DNA of 56,347 nt from Saccharospirillum sp. (lineage in GTDB: Bacteria; Pseudomonadota; Gammaproteobacteria; Pseudomonadales; Natronospirillaceae), in the NCBI GenBank assembly GCA_022565595.1, contig JAIUML010000013.1:1-56347 (forward strand). The letters run 5' to 3'. Positions 32,654 through 41,260 of the stretch are shown piece by piece. Each line of letters begins with the position of its first letter. Positions within the stretch are counted from its first letter, which is position 1. The translations under genes and the position numbers were made by a program. The notes beneath the pieces are model-generated. The model did no database searches and was not told the DNA's origin. It saw only the letters and a program-made list of their open reading frames with translations.

Positions 32654-34335
32654 TGTTTGTTCGCCCAGGTCTGTTATTGCTGTTGCTCCCCTGGCTGCTC
32701 TGGCTCTACTGGTTCTGGCGCAAACAGGGCCGGCATGGCCAGTGGTCCCGACTGTTCGAGCCAGAGTTACTGAACCAATTGCGTTGGCAGGTGGGCAGTG
32801 GCCAGGTGCGTTTGTCCTGGCTGGCGCTTGGGCTCGCCGGGGTGTTGTTGGTTGTCGCTGCCGCAGGCCCGGCATTCAATTACGGCAATCGTACCGGCCT
32901 GTCGCAAGGGCATCTTGTGGTGGTGCTGGATAACACCGCCTCGATGGCAGCAGAAGACATTACCCCCAGTCGAGCGGTTCGGGCCCAGCGCACGGTGATT
33001 GACTGGGCACGCTCCGGCTTGTTTCAGAGCACCGCCGTTATCACCTACGCTGGCAGTGCCCACTGGCTGACGCCCTTTACCCGCGACGTCGATACCCTGG
33101 CAGACCAACTGAACCAGTTAACCCCCTGGTTGATGCCAGCGTTCGGCAATAGGCCCGATCTGGCCTTTGCCGAAGTCGAACGACGCCTGACAGAGCTGGA
33201 TCTGGGCAGAGTGCATCTGCTGTGGATAACCGACGATGCCAGCCCGGATCGGCTCGACGCCATCAACCGAACGCTGACTCACAATGGTCGGACATGGATT
33301 GTGCCCATCGGCACCGATGCCGGTGGGCCAATTCCGCTGCCGGATGGACGCGGCTTCTTGAATGACGGTACCCGCATGGTAGTTACCCGCCTGGAGCGAA
33401 GCGACTTTGACCGAGCCAGCAATCTGCTGAATGCCCCCTTGTTGTCGCTGGGTGCGCAACCCAGCCTGGAATGGCTGGCCGACACTCGGCGACTGCAGGT
33501 GGATGAGCCATTGATCCAGGAAGTGGGCTACTGGTTGTTGCTGCCTGCGCTACTCTTGCTGTTGCCCTGGTATCGGCGCGGCCTGGTTTACGCCCTGCCA
33601 CTGGTACTACTGATGCAGCCACCCCAGGCCGAGGCCCAAAGCTGGCTGGACAACCTGACCCGTAACAAGGAACAGCGGGCCATGGAAGCTTTGCGCGCAG
33701 AACGGCCCGACCAGGCGGCGGTATTGTCCGAACGGCCAGAGGTGCGTGCTCAAGCGGCCTTCGATCAAGGGAATTATGGGGTGGCGGCAGAGCTCTGGGC
33801 AGAGCAGGGCGGGCTGGAAGGGCTCTACAATTTGGGCAATGCGCTGGTACACCAGGGAGATCTGGAAGGCGCACTGGAGGCTTACGAAGCGGCGCTCGCC
33901 ATTGCTGAGCACGACTGGCCACGCCAGAATCTGGAACGCGTGCGCGAATTTCTGGAGCAGCAACCACCACCCCCGCCCGAAGACAGCGATGCCCCGGATG
34001 ACAGCGACCCGGGAGACCCGGATGCGGATCAGCAAGGCAGCCGAGCTAACCCGGATGAAGGGCAGGAAGACGAGGATCAATCACAAACGCCAGGGTCCGA
34101 AAGCCCGAGTACACCCCAGGATATGAGTGAAGGCGACACCGACCAGCAGCAAGCGCAGGAGGACACTGACGCCTCCGCCGAAGCCAGGCCTGAGGATCGA
34201 CAGCGACTGCAGGAGCAAGAGGTTGAGCGCATTCTCAACCGCATTCCTCAAACTCCATCGTCGTTATTGCAACGCAAGTTTCGGTATCAGTACGAGCAAA
34301 ACCCCACCGGTGAGGATGGCGAGCAACTATGGTAA
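32650..34335 (+). CDS. BatB/BatC-like fusion: von Willebrand A plus TPR and acidic tail
   Basis: A 561-residue protein. After an N-terminal membrane region comes a von Willebrand A domain (about 90-290) with a DNTAS metal loop and LLWITDDASPD, followed by two more membrane segments (LLLPALLLLLPWYRRGLVYA). Then comes a periplasmic TPR region (FDQGNYGVAAELWAEQGGLE, NALVHQGDLEGALEAYEAAL) and a long acidic low-complexity tail rich in Pro, Asp, Glu and Gln. This combines BatB and BatC, which are separate genes in Bacteroides. The tail may bind partner proteins; its last residues (RKFRYQYEQN) are conserved-looking. Confidence 0.92.
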   Translation: MMFVRPGLLLLLLPWLLWLYWFWRKQGRHGQWSRLFEPELLNQLRWQVGSGQVRLSWLALGLAGVLLVVAAAGPAFNYGNRTGLSQGHLVVVLDNTASMAAEDITPSRAVRAQRTVIDWARSGLFQSTAVITYAGSAHWLTPFTRDVDTLADQLNQLTPWLMPAFGNRPDLAFAEVERRLTELDLGRVHLLWITDDASPDRLDAINRTLTHNGRTWIVPIGTDAGGPIPLPDGRGFLNDGTRMVVTRLERSDFDRASNLLNAPLLSLGAQPSLEWLADTRRLQVDEPLIQEVGYWLLLPALLLLLPWYRRGLVYALPLVLLMQPPQAEAQSWLDNLTRNKEQRAMEALRAERPDQAAVLSERPEVRAQAAFDQGNYGVAAELWAEQGGLEGLYNLGNALVHQGDLEGALEAYEAALAIAEHDWPRQNLERVREFLEQQPPPPPEDSDAPDDSDPGDPDADQQGSRANPDEGQEDEDQSQTPGSESPSTPQDMSEGDTDQQQAQEDTDASAEARPEDRQRLQEQEVERILNRIPQTPSSLLQRKFRYQYEQNPTGEDGEQLW

Positions 34336-35939
34336 TTCGATTTTTTAGCCTCTGCCTGCTTTGGTTATTGGCGCTGCCGGCCTTTGCCGTCGTCAGTGCC
34401 AGTGTAGACCGTACCGTCCTGTTTGACGACGAGACCCTGACTCTGACCATTCGTGCCGAGGCACCGGTAGCGGATCAGGCACTGGATATGACGGCAGTCA
34501 GCAATCAGTTCGAAGTCGTGCGCCAGGGGCAATCTACCCAGAGCCGTATTACTCTTGGTTCGGCGCAGCGCTGGCGCGAATGGCAATTGGTGTTGCGCCC
34601 ACGTCAAACCGGCAACCTGACCATCCCGGCGTTTAATATTGGTGGCGAGCGCACCGAACCGATTCAGGTGGAAGTACGCAACGCTTCGAGCAGGCCCGAC
34701 GGCCTGGACGAAGACGATGTCGTGTTGGACATCTCTCTGAGCAAAGACAACGCCTACATCGGCGAGGCCGTTACCCTGACCATCGAACTGCGTTATCGCA
34801 TTCAACTCCAGGGCAGTTTCGATCGCTTGAATTTCGGTGATTTCCAATCCGAAAAAATCGATGAAGTTGAAACACTGGGTCAACAGGATGGCCGCCAATA
34901 TCGCGTCTATCGACTGGTTTACAGATTAAGTGCAGATGAGCCGGGCCGATATCGCATTCCGGACATTCGTTTTAATGGCCAGTATCAAGATGGCCCGTTC
35001 GGTAATCCACGGCGGTTAACGCGAGCTCACCCTGGCTTTGTGGTGAACATCAAATCCATCCCAGCAGACTACCCGGACAACGCCTACTGGCTGCCGGCTC
35101 AGCGTGTTGCCTTGAGTGATAACCTGCCAAGCCGATTGAGCGTTACTGCCAATAACCACCTCGACTGGACCATCACCACCGAGGCCATAGGCTTGAGCGC
35201 GGCCGACTTGCCTAACCCGGTCGCCAACCTGAATGAAGATGGCTTCCGGCTCTATGTGAACAGCCCTGAATTTGAAAACGATGGCTTGCGCGCGCGTCGG
35301 CGTGATCTCAACGCCCTCGTCTTCCTTGAGCCCGGAGAATACGAACTGCCTGCCGTGCGCATTCCCTGGTGGAACCTGGAAGCTGATCAGTTGGAATACG
35401 CCGAAATTCCCGCCCGAATGGTGGAAATTCGCCCGGACCCTAACGCACCTGTTGGCAGCTCTGGCCCGGTATCAAGCTTCGACAACACCCCCTTGATCAG
35501 CTACCGAGCTGGCTGGTGGCCCTGGGTCAGCCTGACGCTCGGCCTGGGTTGGATGGCCACGGCCCTGGTCTGGTGGGCCGCAAGCCGACGCCGCCCCTAC
35601 CGAGGCAACCCGGTGAACACCCCCTACGTTAATACTCTCCAGGTGCCAGAAGAGTTGACCCGGGCCGCCAAAGCGGGGGAGGGTGCGAAGTTCCGTGCCG
35701 GCCTGAGTCGCTTTGCCGCCCAGAATGGCACCACCCTGGCTGTGTTAAAAGCGCAATTGACGGATGCCGAACGCACCACCCTGAGTCAGCTCGATGCTCT
35801 GACGTACGGTGGAGAAGATGCCAGTGCAGTGGAAGCCAGACAAATGCAGCAGTTGCTTAATTCTATAGTACGGATCATCAGTAGTACCAGCGCTCGCTCG
35901 GGCAACAAGGAACCAGAAGAGACCGTTCTGTACCCGTGA
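34329..35939 (+). CDS. BatD-like protein
   Basis: A 536-residue exported membrane protein. A signal peptide (LLWLLALPAFA) precedes several Ig-like beta domains (about 20-390) matching BatD, with ASVDRTVLFDDETLTLTI at the start and VLDISLSKDNAYIGEAVTLT marking a second repeat. A membrane helix follows (WPWVSLTLGLGWMATALVWW, about 398-418) and a helical cytoplasmic tail. BatD closes the MoxR/Bat operon, overlapping the BatB-like gene by 7 bp. Its role is presumed structural within the Bat complex. Confidence 0.92.
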   Translation: MVIRFFSLCLLWLLALPAFAVVSASVDRTVLFDDETLTLTIRAEAPVADQALDMTAVSNQFEVVRQGQSTQSRITLGSAQRWREWQLVLRPRQTGNLTIPAFNIGGERTEPIQVEVRNASSRPDGLDEDDVVLDISLSKDNAYIGEAVTLTIELRYRIQLQGSFDRLNFGDFQSEKIDEVETLGQQDGRQYRVYRLVYRLSADEPGRYRIPDIRFNGQYQDGPFGNPRRLTRAHPGFVVNIKSIPADYPDNAYWLPAQRVALSDNLPSRLSVTANNHLDWTITTEAIGLSAADLPNPVANLNEDGFRLYVNSPEFENDGLRARRRDLNALVFLEPGEYELPAVRIPWWNLEADQLEYAEIPARMVEIRPDPNAPVGSSGPVSSFDNTPLISYRAGWWPWVSLTLGLGWMATALVWWAASRRRPYRGNPVNTPYVNTLQVPEELTRAAKAGEGAKFRAGLSRFAAQNGTTLAVLKAQLTDAERTTLSQLDALTYGGEDASAVEARQMQQLLNSIVRIISSTSARSGNKEPEETVLYP

Positions 35940-36036
35940 AGATCAAGCGCTCAAGAACTGGCGATCCTGTAGCTTCGAGCCCTGAGATCAAGAAGCCGGT
36001 TCGAGCCAATCAGGATTGAACATAATACCTTGTTAA

Positions 36037-36052
36037 AGTGATACCTGTCACA
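36037..36052. promoter_or_regulatory. CRP-like site
   Basis: AGTGA-TACCTG-TCACA matches nine of ten CRP consensus positions with the correct spacer. It lies just upstream of the small exported-protein genes at 36.1-36.8 kb and could drive them. Confidence 0.4.
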
Positions 36053-36062
36053 GTTTGACCTC

Positions 36063-36500
36063 TTGATAAGGCAGGGAATAGACAGAGTTTTGACATTGAC
36101 CCGGCATCGCCATAATGTCGCGCGGTCGGAGTCTTTACCCTTGGTTGACTTGGGTATCCCGGTTCATTCCCTCACCAATACTACTAGCCGTTGTACATGG
36201 AATGTCAGTTGTAACTCAAACAGTACCATTAGCGGTGCTTATGGGCAGGGTGTAAAGTTGACGTTCAAGAACATTAATGTTCTGGGAACAACCTTGACCG
36301 TGAAAGACAACTTACCTTTTGGAGAAACCAAAGGAATCATCCTGTTTCCACAACAAAGTGTGACTTTCACATTCAGTCGCTTTGGTGAAGAGCCCATGGG
36401 CTGGAGTTTCGATGTGAGCACCGTTTCAGATGCCTTCATCGTTACATACTCTATAGAGTCGACCTGGATAACAGGTATGCCCGATAACCCTTGTTACTAG
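36063..36500 (+). CDS. Hypothetical beta-rich protein, start uncertain
   Basis: I do not recognise this protein. The open frame allows up to 145 residues from a TTG at 36063. That start would lie 11 bp from a CRP-like site, so a later start is more likely; the TTG before VDLGIPVHS (with CGGAG about 9 bases upstream) is one option. The body reads as a small beta sandwich: CTWNVSCNSNSTISG, VKLTFKNINVLGTTLTVKD, SVTFTFSRFGEEPMGWSFDV, ending DNPCY, with three cysteines. No clean signal peptide is visible. Composition is lower in GC than the flanking genes. It is followed 12 bp later by a small exported protein, probably co-transcribed. Confidence 0.5.
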   Translation: MIRQGIDRVLTLTRHRHNVARSESLPLVDLGIPVHSLTNTTSRCTWNVSCNSNSTISGAYGQGVKLTFKNINVLGTTLTVKDNLPFGETKGIILFPQQSVTFTFSRFGEEPMGWSFDVSTVSDAFIVTYSIESTWITGMPDNPCY

Positions 36501-36512
36501 AGGAGATGCTGA

Positions 36513-36845
36513 ATGAAGTCGACAACGCAATTGCTTCTGGCTGTCCTGGTATCACTGTTCAGTTTTGGCCTTTTGGCTGACGATGCTTCGAACGAAGTAC
36601 GGATCGAACTATTACGAGAGGACATTAGCGACTGGGTAGTCGACAAGGATTCACTCTGGTTGAAGCTGAGCGAGCCTGCCCAGGCTCGCTTCAGCGCACA
36701 TCTGGCATCGACGCCGTCCGGCAAGCTATTCAAGGTTTACCTGGAAGAGGTGGAACTGGTCTCTCTGCATTGGCACGGCGAGGGCGAGCCCAATGTCATT
36801 ATGGCCCCAATCACTGAAGCTGCACTGGAAATACTGGAGCAATAA
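36513..36845 (+). CDS. Small exported protein resembling the SecD P1 head
   Basis: A 110-residue protein with a cleavable signal peptide ending near FGLLADD. The mature part is one small alpha/beta domain: VRIELLREDISDWVVDK, LWLKLSEPAQARFSAHLAS, LFKVYLEEVELVSLHWHGEG. The pattern of a strand, a helix with A-R-F, and a strand with V/E recalls the periplasmic P1-head subdomain of the secretion factor SecD, here without any membrane part. That likeness is by eye and weak. AGAGGAG lies a few bases before the ATG. Confidence 0.72.
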   Translation: MKSTTQLLLAVLVSLFSFGLLADDASNEVRIELLREDISDWVVDKDSLWLKLSEPAQARFSAHLASTPSGKLFKVYLEEVELVSLHWHGEGEPNVIMAPITEAALEILEQ

Positions 36846-36971
36846 GGTTACGAGGAAAAGAGGCTGATGCCATGCAGGCTCCCTTGCCCGAAAGCCTGTA
36901 TTGCATTAGATACAATTATTAAAAGACCATGCTAATATCGCCACTCTCATAAACACAAAAGGAATGAGTGG

Positions 36972-37286
36972 ATGTTGTTGACCAACCTCGAAGTTGTACC
37001 AGGCCGCCGCGTTAAATCACACCTGGGGCTGGTACAGGGCAGTACCGTGCGCGCCAAACATGTGGGTAGAGACATTGCTGCTTCGTTCAAGAATGTCTTT
37101 GGTGGCGAACTTGTTGGTTATACCGAACTGTTGAATGACTCTCGTGACGAAGCCATTGAACGCATGAAGCAACAGGCGGTATCGATCGGTGCGAACGCCA
37201 TCCTGAACATTCGCTTTTCTACCAGTTCATTGGCAGCGGGTGCCGCTGAAATATTTGTCTATGGCAGCGCTGTTGTTCTGGAGTAG
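36972..37286 (+). CDS. YbjQ-family protein
   Basis: A 104-residue YbjQ (PF01906) protein, a small pentameric-type domain once called heavy-metal-binding. Visible features: an opening strand TNLEVVPGRRVKSHLGLVQG, the helix EAIERMKQQAVSIGANAILN and the closing GAAEIFVYGSAVVLE. The function of the family is unproven. It starts a tight three-gene set with a membrane-anchored YbjQ copy 5 bp downstream and an M48 peptidase. Confidence 0.9.
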   Translation: MLLTNLEVVPGRRVKSHLGLVQGSTVRAKHVGRDIAASFKNVFGGELVGYTELLNDSRDEAIERMKQQAVSIGANAILNIRFSTSSLAAGAAEIFVYGSAVVLE

Positions 37287-37291
37287 ACACT

Positions 37292-37771
37292 ATGGATGCG
37301 TTCATTTTCTTTCAATTCCTGTTTCCGATACTGTTTCTATTGGGGCCTTTGGTGTTGGGTTTCTTTTTTGGCCGACATATGGAAAAGAAACACTATGCCA
37401 GCATTATCGAACGCGAATCGGACACCAGCTTGCCCCTGGTCTTCCATGAACGCTTGCCGCCGTTATTACCGGCTCGGGAAACTTGTTTGGTGGCAGGTTC
37501 CGTGGTGGTTTCGGCGGATTACTTCAAGCGCTTCATTGCCAGCCTGCGCTCCCTGGTCGGTGGGCGCTTGAATACCTATGAAGCATTGCTCGACCGGGGT
37601 CGGCGTGAGGCCATTTTGCGACTTCAGGCCCAGGCAAAAGCCGCAGGAGCAAGCCAGGTGTTCAACATCAAGATGGAAACCAGCGCCATTGGCGGTCGTT
37701 ACGGCCAATCGGGCCTCTCCTGTGTTGAAGTATTGGCCTATGGCACTGCATTGATAGAGCCGAGGTCGTAA
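37292..37771 (+). CDS. Membrane-anchored YbjQ-like protein
   Basis: A 159-residue relative of the preceding YbjQ protein with an added N-terminal membrane helix (FFQFLFPILFLLGPLVLGFF). The YbjQ-like domain (about 60-155) reads CLVAGSVVVSADYFKRFIAS, EAILRLQAQAKAAGASQVFN and SCVEVLAYGTALIEP, in the same order as YbjQ. It therefore looks like a duplicated and membrane-tethered copy. It lies 5 bp after the soluble copy and 1 bp before the M48 peptidase gene. Confidence 0.85.
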   Translation: MDAFIFFQFLFPILFLLGPLVLGFFFGRHMEKKHYASIIERESDTSLPLVFHERLPPLLPARETCLVAGSVVVSADYFKRFIASLRSLVGGRLNTYEALLDRGRREAILRLQAQAKAAGASQVFNIKMETSAIGGRYGQSGLSCVEVLAYGTALIEPRS

Positions 37772-37772
37772 T

Positions 37773-38570
37773 GTGAGTTACTCCAATCGGCGCCCACCCG
37801 AAGGCATCAACACCACCTCGTCCCCCTGGGTCGCCGATTTTCTGTTGCTTCTGGCCGGCTTCTTCGCAGCCATGGCGCTTGCTCTGTGGTTGTTGCTGAA
37901 ACTGCTCACCTACACCGCGACCTGGGTGCCAATCGGCTGGGAACAGGCGCTGGCAGACCCCTTGATGAAAACAACGCAACAGCATGCCGATCAGCCCTAC
38001 CTGCAACAACTGGCTGAATCTCTGGCCCTGGCAGGCGGCATGGATTCCAATATCCCTATTCAATTGCAGGTCGACTCATCGACCACCGCAAATGCTTTTG
38101 CGACCCTGGGTGGGCACATGGTGCTGATGGAAGGCCTGTACGAAGTGGTCGAAAGTGAGCAGGGCCTGGCCTTTGTCATCGCCCATGAGCTGGCGCATTT
38201 GCATTACCGGCACCCGATCAAGGGCTTGACCCAGCAACTGGGCATGATGAGTTTTTTTGGGCTGGTTTTCGGTCGTACTGATCTTTCACAACTGGTCGGC
38301 ACCAGCGGCCAGCTATTGCAGTTGAACTACTCTAGAGAGTACGAATATCAGGCCGATGCCTGGGCGTTGCAGGCTGTGGCACAACACTATGGACATGTGC
38401 AGGGCTACGATGAACTGTTCCGCTGGGTGATGGCTGCGCGGCCATCAGAGCTGCCAGACTGGATCAGCACTCACCCCAACACCGCTAGCCGAATACAGCG
38501 GCTGGAGCAACTGATACAAAGCCAGGGCTTTACTACCTCCGGCACACTGACCCACTTGACGATTGATTAG
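37773..38570 (+). CDS. M48-family membrane metallopeptidase
   Basis: A 265-residue zinc peptidase. One membrane helix (about 23-45) is followed by the catalytic domain: GHMVLMEGLYEVVESEQGLA, zinc motif IAHELAHLHYRH (HExxH) and the third ligand in REYEYQADAWAL (ExxxxD). The C-terminal HPNTASRIQRLEQL is typical for the BepA/HtpX/Oma1-like group. Such enzymes degrade misfolded envelope proteins. The start is GTG, 1 bp after the YbjQ-like stop. Linkage to two YbjQ proteins suggests a shared complex at the inner membrane; this is inference. Confidence 0.92.
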   Translation: MSYSNRRPPEGINTTSSPWVADFLLLLAGFFAAMALALWLLLKLLTYTATWVPIGWEQALADPLMKTTQQHADQPYLQQLAESLALAGGMDSNIPIQLQVDSSTTANAFATLGGHMVLMEGLYEVVESEQGLAFVIAHELAHLHYRHPIKGLTQQLGMMSFFGLVFGRTDLSQLVGTSGQLLQLNYSREYEYQADAWALQAVAQHYGHVQGYDELFRWVMAARPSELPDWISTHPNTASRIQRLEQLIQSQGFTTSGTLTHLTID

Positions 38571-38655
38571 CCAAACAACAATGGCTACACGCCACTTTCC
38601 TGAGCGTTCATAGTACACTGGCCTGCTTTGTTGTATGGCTGCATAGAGAGACGGG

Positions 38656-39981
38656 ATGTCCACAGGAACCACGACCACCACCAAAGCCCCCTGGTCCATC
38701 ACCCTGGCGGGCTGGTTGTTGCTGTGGGTGGTTATTGCTGCGGTACTGGCGGTGATCGTGCCCGGGTTCTCTGCAGCCATTGCTGGCGGCTTGATCTGGC
38801 TGGTGGCGGCACTGCTCAAGGGCGGCGGTATCAAGGGTGCGCAACGCATCCAGGTGATCGTCATGTTCACTGTTGGCGGGTTAGGCCTGGTCGGCGGGCT
38901 GGTGAACGGTGCCGACAGCCGACACCTTCTACGTGCGCTCGAGGCCAACCAGATGGTGATCGCCATGCTCATCGGGGTGAGTTTTCTGCGCTTGGTGACC
39001 GCTGGTGAACTCAACGCTAGTGACAGGCTACCCACTGGCCGAAAGGCGTTGTTGAGCACTCTGGCCGGGCCACACCTCTTTGGCTCAGTGATTAACATGT
39101 CGGCCCTGTTTATCGTCGGAGACCGGCTCAGTCGGCGGCAGCCGTTGTCTACTCTGCAAGCACTGATCATGAGTCGGGCATTCAGCCTTTGCGCGCATTG
39201 GTCACCCTTTTTTGCCGCCATGGGGGTGGCTCTGGTCAGTGCACCTGGTGCGCAACTGAGTACACTCGCCATGGTGGGCGCGCCACTGTCACTGCTGATG
39301 CTCGTCTATGTCTATTGGGAGTTAAACCGAGCGCCGGATGCGGCCCAACTGACCGGTTATCCGCTCAACCTGCGTTCACTCTGGCTGCCCTTTTTGCTGG
39401 CTGTACTGGTGATGGTGAGCCACCAGGTCTGGCCAGACGTGCCGGTATTAACCCTGGTCACGCTTATTGCGGTGCTGGTGGCGCTCACCTGGTCGGTGTT
39501 GCGCGAAGGGGTGCGCGGTGTCTACAACAGTATTCAGCATGTGCAAACGGCTCTGCCCCGTCAGGGCAATGAAGTCATGCTGTTTCTGGGAGCGGCGGTT
39601 CTGGGCGCTGGGGTTGCGGCGCTGTTGGACTCCTTCGATATTCAGCTCAGCTTCGCCTTCTTTGGTGCCAATCAGGCGTTTGTAGTACTGCTGATTATGG
39701 TCACCCTGGCCATGATCGGCATGCACCCGGTAACCTCTGTTACCCTGGTGGGCAGCTTACTGGCACCGGTAGTGGATGACCCCAATCTCCTTGCTCTGGT
39801 TTTCCTGATGACCTGGGCATTCGGTGCGGGCCTTTCACCATTTTCCGGCTTGCAACTCAGTCTGATTTCCCGCTATCAGGTTGATGCCATGTCGATGTTG
39901 CGTCGCAATTGGCGCTATGGCCTGGTGCTATTGGCCATGGATTACCTTGCCTTGCAGCTTTATGGATGGGCTTCGCAGTAG
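38656..39981 (+). CDS. Polytopic membrane protein, possible transporter
   Basis: A 441-residue integral membrane protein with about twelve hydrophobic helices. Two stretches resemble the re-entrant hairpins of ion-transporter superfamily permeases: MSRAFSLCAHWSPFFAAMGV and, in the second half, MTWAFGAGLSPFSGLQL, with an inverted-repeat look. HPVTSVTLVGSLLAP also fits this group. I cannot name a substrate. A GAGAG-type ribosome site precedes the ATG. Nearest neighbours are unrelated. Confidence 0.8.
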   Translation: MSTGTTTTTKAPWSITLAGWLLLWVVIAAVLAVIVPGFSAAIAGGLIWLVAALLKGGGIKGAQRIQVIVMFTVGGLGLVGGLVNGADSRHLLRALEANQMVIAMLIGVSFLRLVTAGELNASDRLPTGRKALLSTLAGPHLFGSVINMSALFIVGDRLSRRQPLSTLQALIMSRAFSLCAHWSPFFAAMGVALVSAPGAQLSTLAMVGAPLSLLMLVYVYWELNRAPDAAQLTGYPLNLRSLWLPFLLAVLVMVSHQVWPDVPVLTLVTLIAVLVALTWSVLREGVRGVYNSIQHVQTALPRQGNEVMLFLGAAVLGAGVAALLDSFDIQLSFAFFGANQAFVVLLIMVTLAMIGMHPVTSVTLVGSLLAPVVDDPNLLALVFLMTWAFGAGLSPFSGLQLSLISRYQVDAMSMLRRNWRYGLVLLAMDYLALQLYGWASQ

Positions 39982-40072
39982 TGCATTGCTACTGCCACAA
40001 CCCCAGAGGCGCTGAAAGCCATCATCCGGTATAATCGCCGAGTGAAACCCGATCAGCAGGAGATAAACCCCC

Positions 40073-40552
40073 ATGTGGAACACCCCCGATTTGTGTGATG
40101 ACCATCCCGAAGATGTGCTTGTACTGGAGCCTTTGTTCAAGGATTTTGGCGGCAAGCCCGCTTTTTTTGGCCAGGTGGTCACCGTGCACTGTTATGAAGA
40201 CAACTCCCGGGTAAAAGAACTGGCTGCAACCGATGGTGATGGCAAAGTCATGGTCATCGACGGCGGCGCCTCCCTGCGTAAAGCCCTGATCGGCGACATG
40301 ATCGCTCTGGATGCCGTCAACCACGGCTGGCAGGGCGTTGTCATCAACGGCTGCGCCCGTGATATTCATGAACTGCAACGCATGCCCATCGGCGTGCGTG
40401 CCCTGTCCAGCATCCCGTTGAAAACCGATCGCAAAGGCCTGGGTGACGTCGATGTACCCGTGACTTTTGCCGGCCAGACCATCGAATCCGGCATGTGGCT
40501 CTACGCCGACGAAACCGGCATTGTCGTCAGCAAAAAGAAACTGTTCGGATGA
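40073..40552 (+). CDS. rraA: RraA, regulator of ribonuclease E
   Basis: A 159-residue RraA: PDLCDDHPEDVLVLEPLF at the start, FGGKPAFFGQVVTV, the hallmark GDMIALDAVNHGWQGVVING and CARDIHELQRMPIGVRAL, and GMWLYADETGIVVSKKKL at the end. Length equals the E. coli protein. RraA trimers bind RNase E and reduce mRNA decay. Its stop overlaps the following GNAT gene start (ATGA). Confidence 0.96.
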   Translation: MWNTPDLCDDHPEDVLVLEPLFKDFGGKPAFFGQVVTVHCYEDNSRVKELAATDGDGKVMVIDGGASLRKALIGDMIALDAVNHGWQGVVINGCARDIHELQRMPIGVRALSSIPLKTDRKGLGDVDVPVTFAGQTIESGMWLYADETGIVVSKKKLFG

Positions 40553-41052
40553 CCATCATCTGGCATCTGGAGATGCGCTCGCCCGAGCAATTGAACGCCA
40601 GGCCTCTGAACCACTCAAACGCTCAGTTGATGGAAGCCAGGGTAAAGCAGGGCGAGTTAAACCGCTTTCTATACCAACTGATTGGGCAGCATTGGGAGTG
40701 GCTCGACAAAAACCGCTGGTCGCTGGAGCAATGGCGCAACCATGCCGAACGCGACTCAGTGCGCACCTGGATTCTGCTGGTAGACGGCAGCCCAGCCGGC
40801 TATTACGAACTCGAACGCCAACCCGGCAACCAGGTCGAGATCCTCTATTTTGGCCTGGCCAAACCCTTTATCGGCCTGAAGCTCGGCGGCGCCTTGCTCA
40901 GCGAAGCCGTTCGCTCCGCCTGGGCCTGGCATAACGAAGCCGGCGAAGCCCCCGAGCGAGTCTGGGTGCACACTTGCTCAGACGACCACCCTGGCGCCCT
41001 GGCCAACTATCAGGCGAGAGGTTTTGAGGTATTCAAGACCGAGGAGGAGTAG
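40549..41052 (+). CDS. GNAT family acetyltransferase
   Basis: A 167-residue protein with a GNAT core: TWILLVDGSPAGYYELERQ, VEILYFGLAKPFIGLKLGGALLSEA (in which IGLKLG stands for the pyrophosphate loop) and the late strand/helix ALANYQARGFEVFKTEEE, typical of the motif B region. The start ATG overlaps the rraA stop by 4 bp, so the genes are coupled. Substrate unknown. It is not related in context to the TacT-like GNAT gene at 27.6 kb. Confidence 0.87.
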   Translation: MTIIWHLEMRSPEQLNARPLNHSNAQLMEARVKQGELNRFLYQLIGQHWEWLDKNRWSLEQWRNHAERDSVRTWILLVDGSPAGYYELERQPGNQVEILYFGLAKPFIGLKLGGALLSEAVRSAWAWHNEAGEAPERVWVHTCSDDHPGALANYQARGFEVFKTEEE

Positions 41053-41176
41053 GGCAGACCATTCACTCAGCAAACCTCAAAAAGTGTGAACCCCTTCAGC
41101 ATCAAGTGAGAGCACCATCACACTTCCTGCCATTGCCTGCTCCAGCCCCTTGCCATTCCCTGACCCTAAGGTAGAG

Positions 41177-41192
41177 TCCCGCTCCAGCGGGA
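41177..41192. terminator. Hairpin between the GNAT and Rhs genes
   Basis: TCCCGCT cc AGCGGGA is a perfect 7-bp stem with a 2-base loop, lying between the end of the rraA-GNAT operon and the Rhs gene. Only a weak CTCTT follows, so termination is plausible but unproven. The remaining 200-bp gap shows no other feature. Confidence 0.4.
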
Positions 41193-41260
41193 TGCTGCCC
41201 TCTTCATGTTGTGTGCCTGGCAGTGGCCAATCACCCTAAAGGAATGGATGAACTGCGCTT

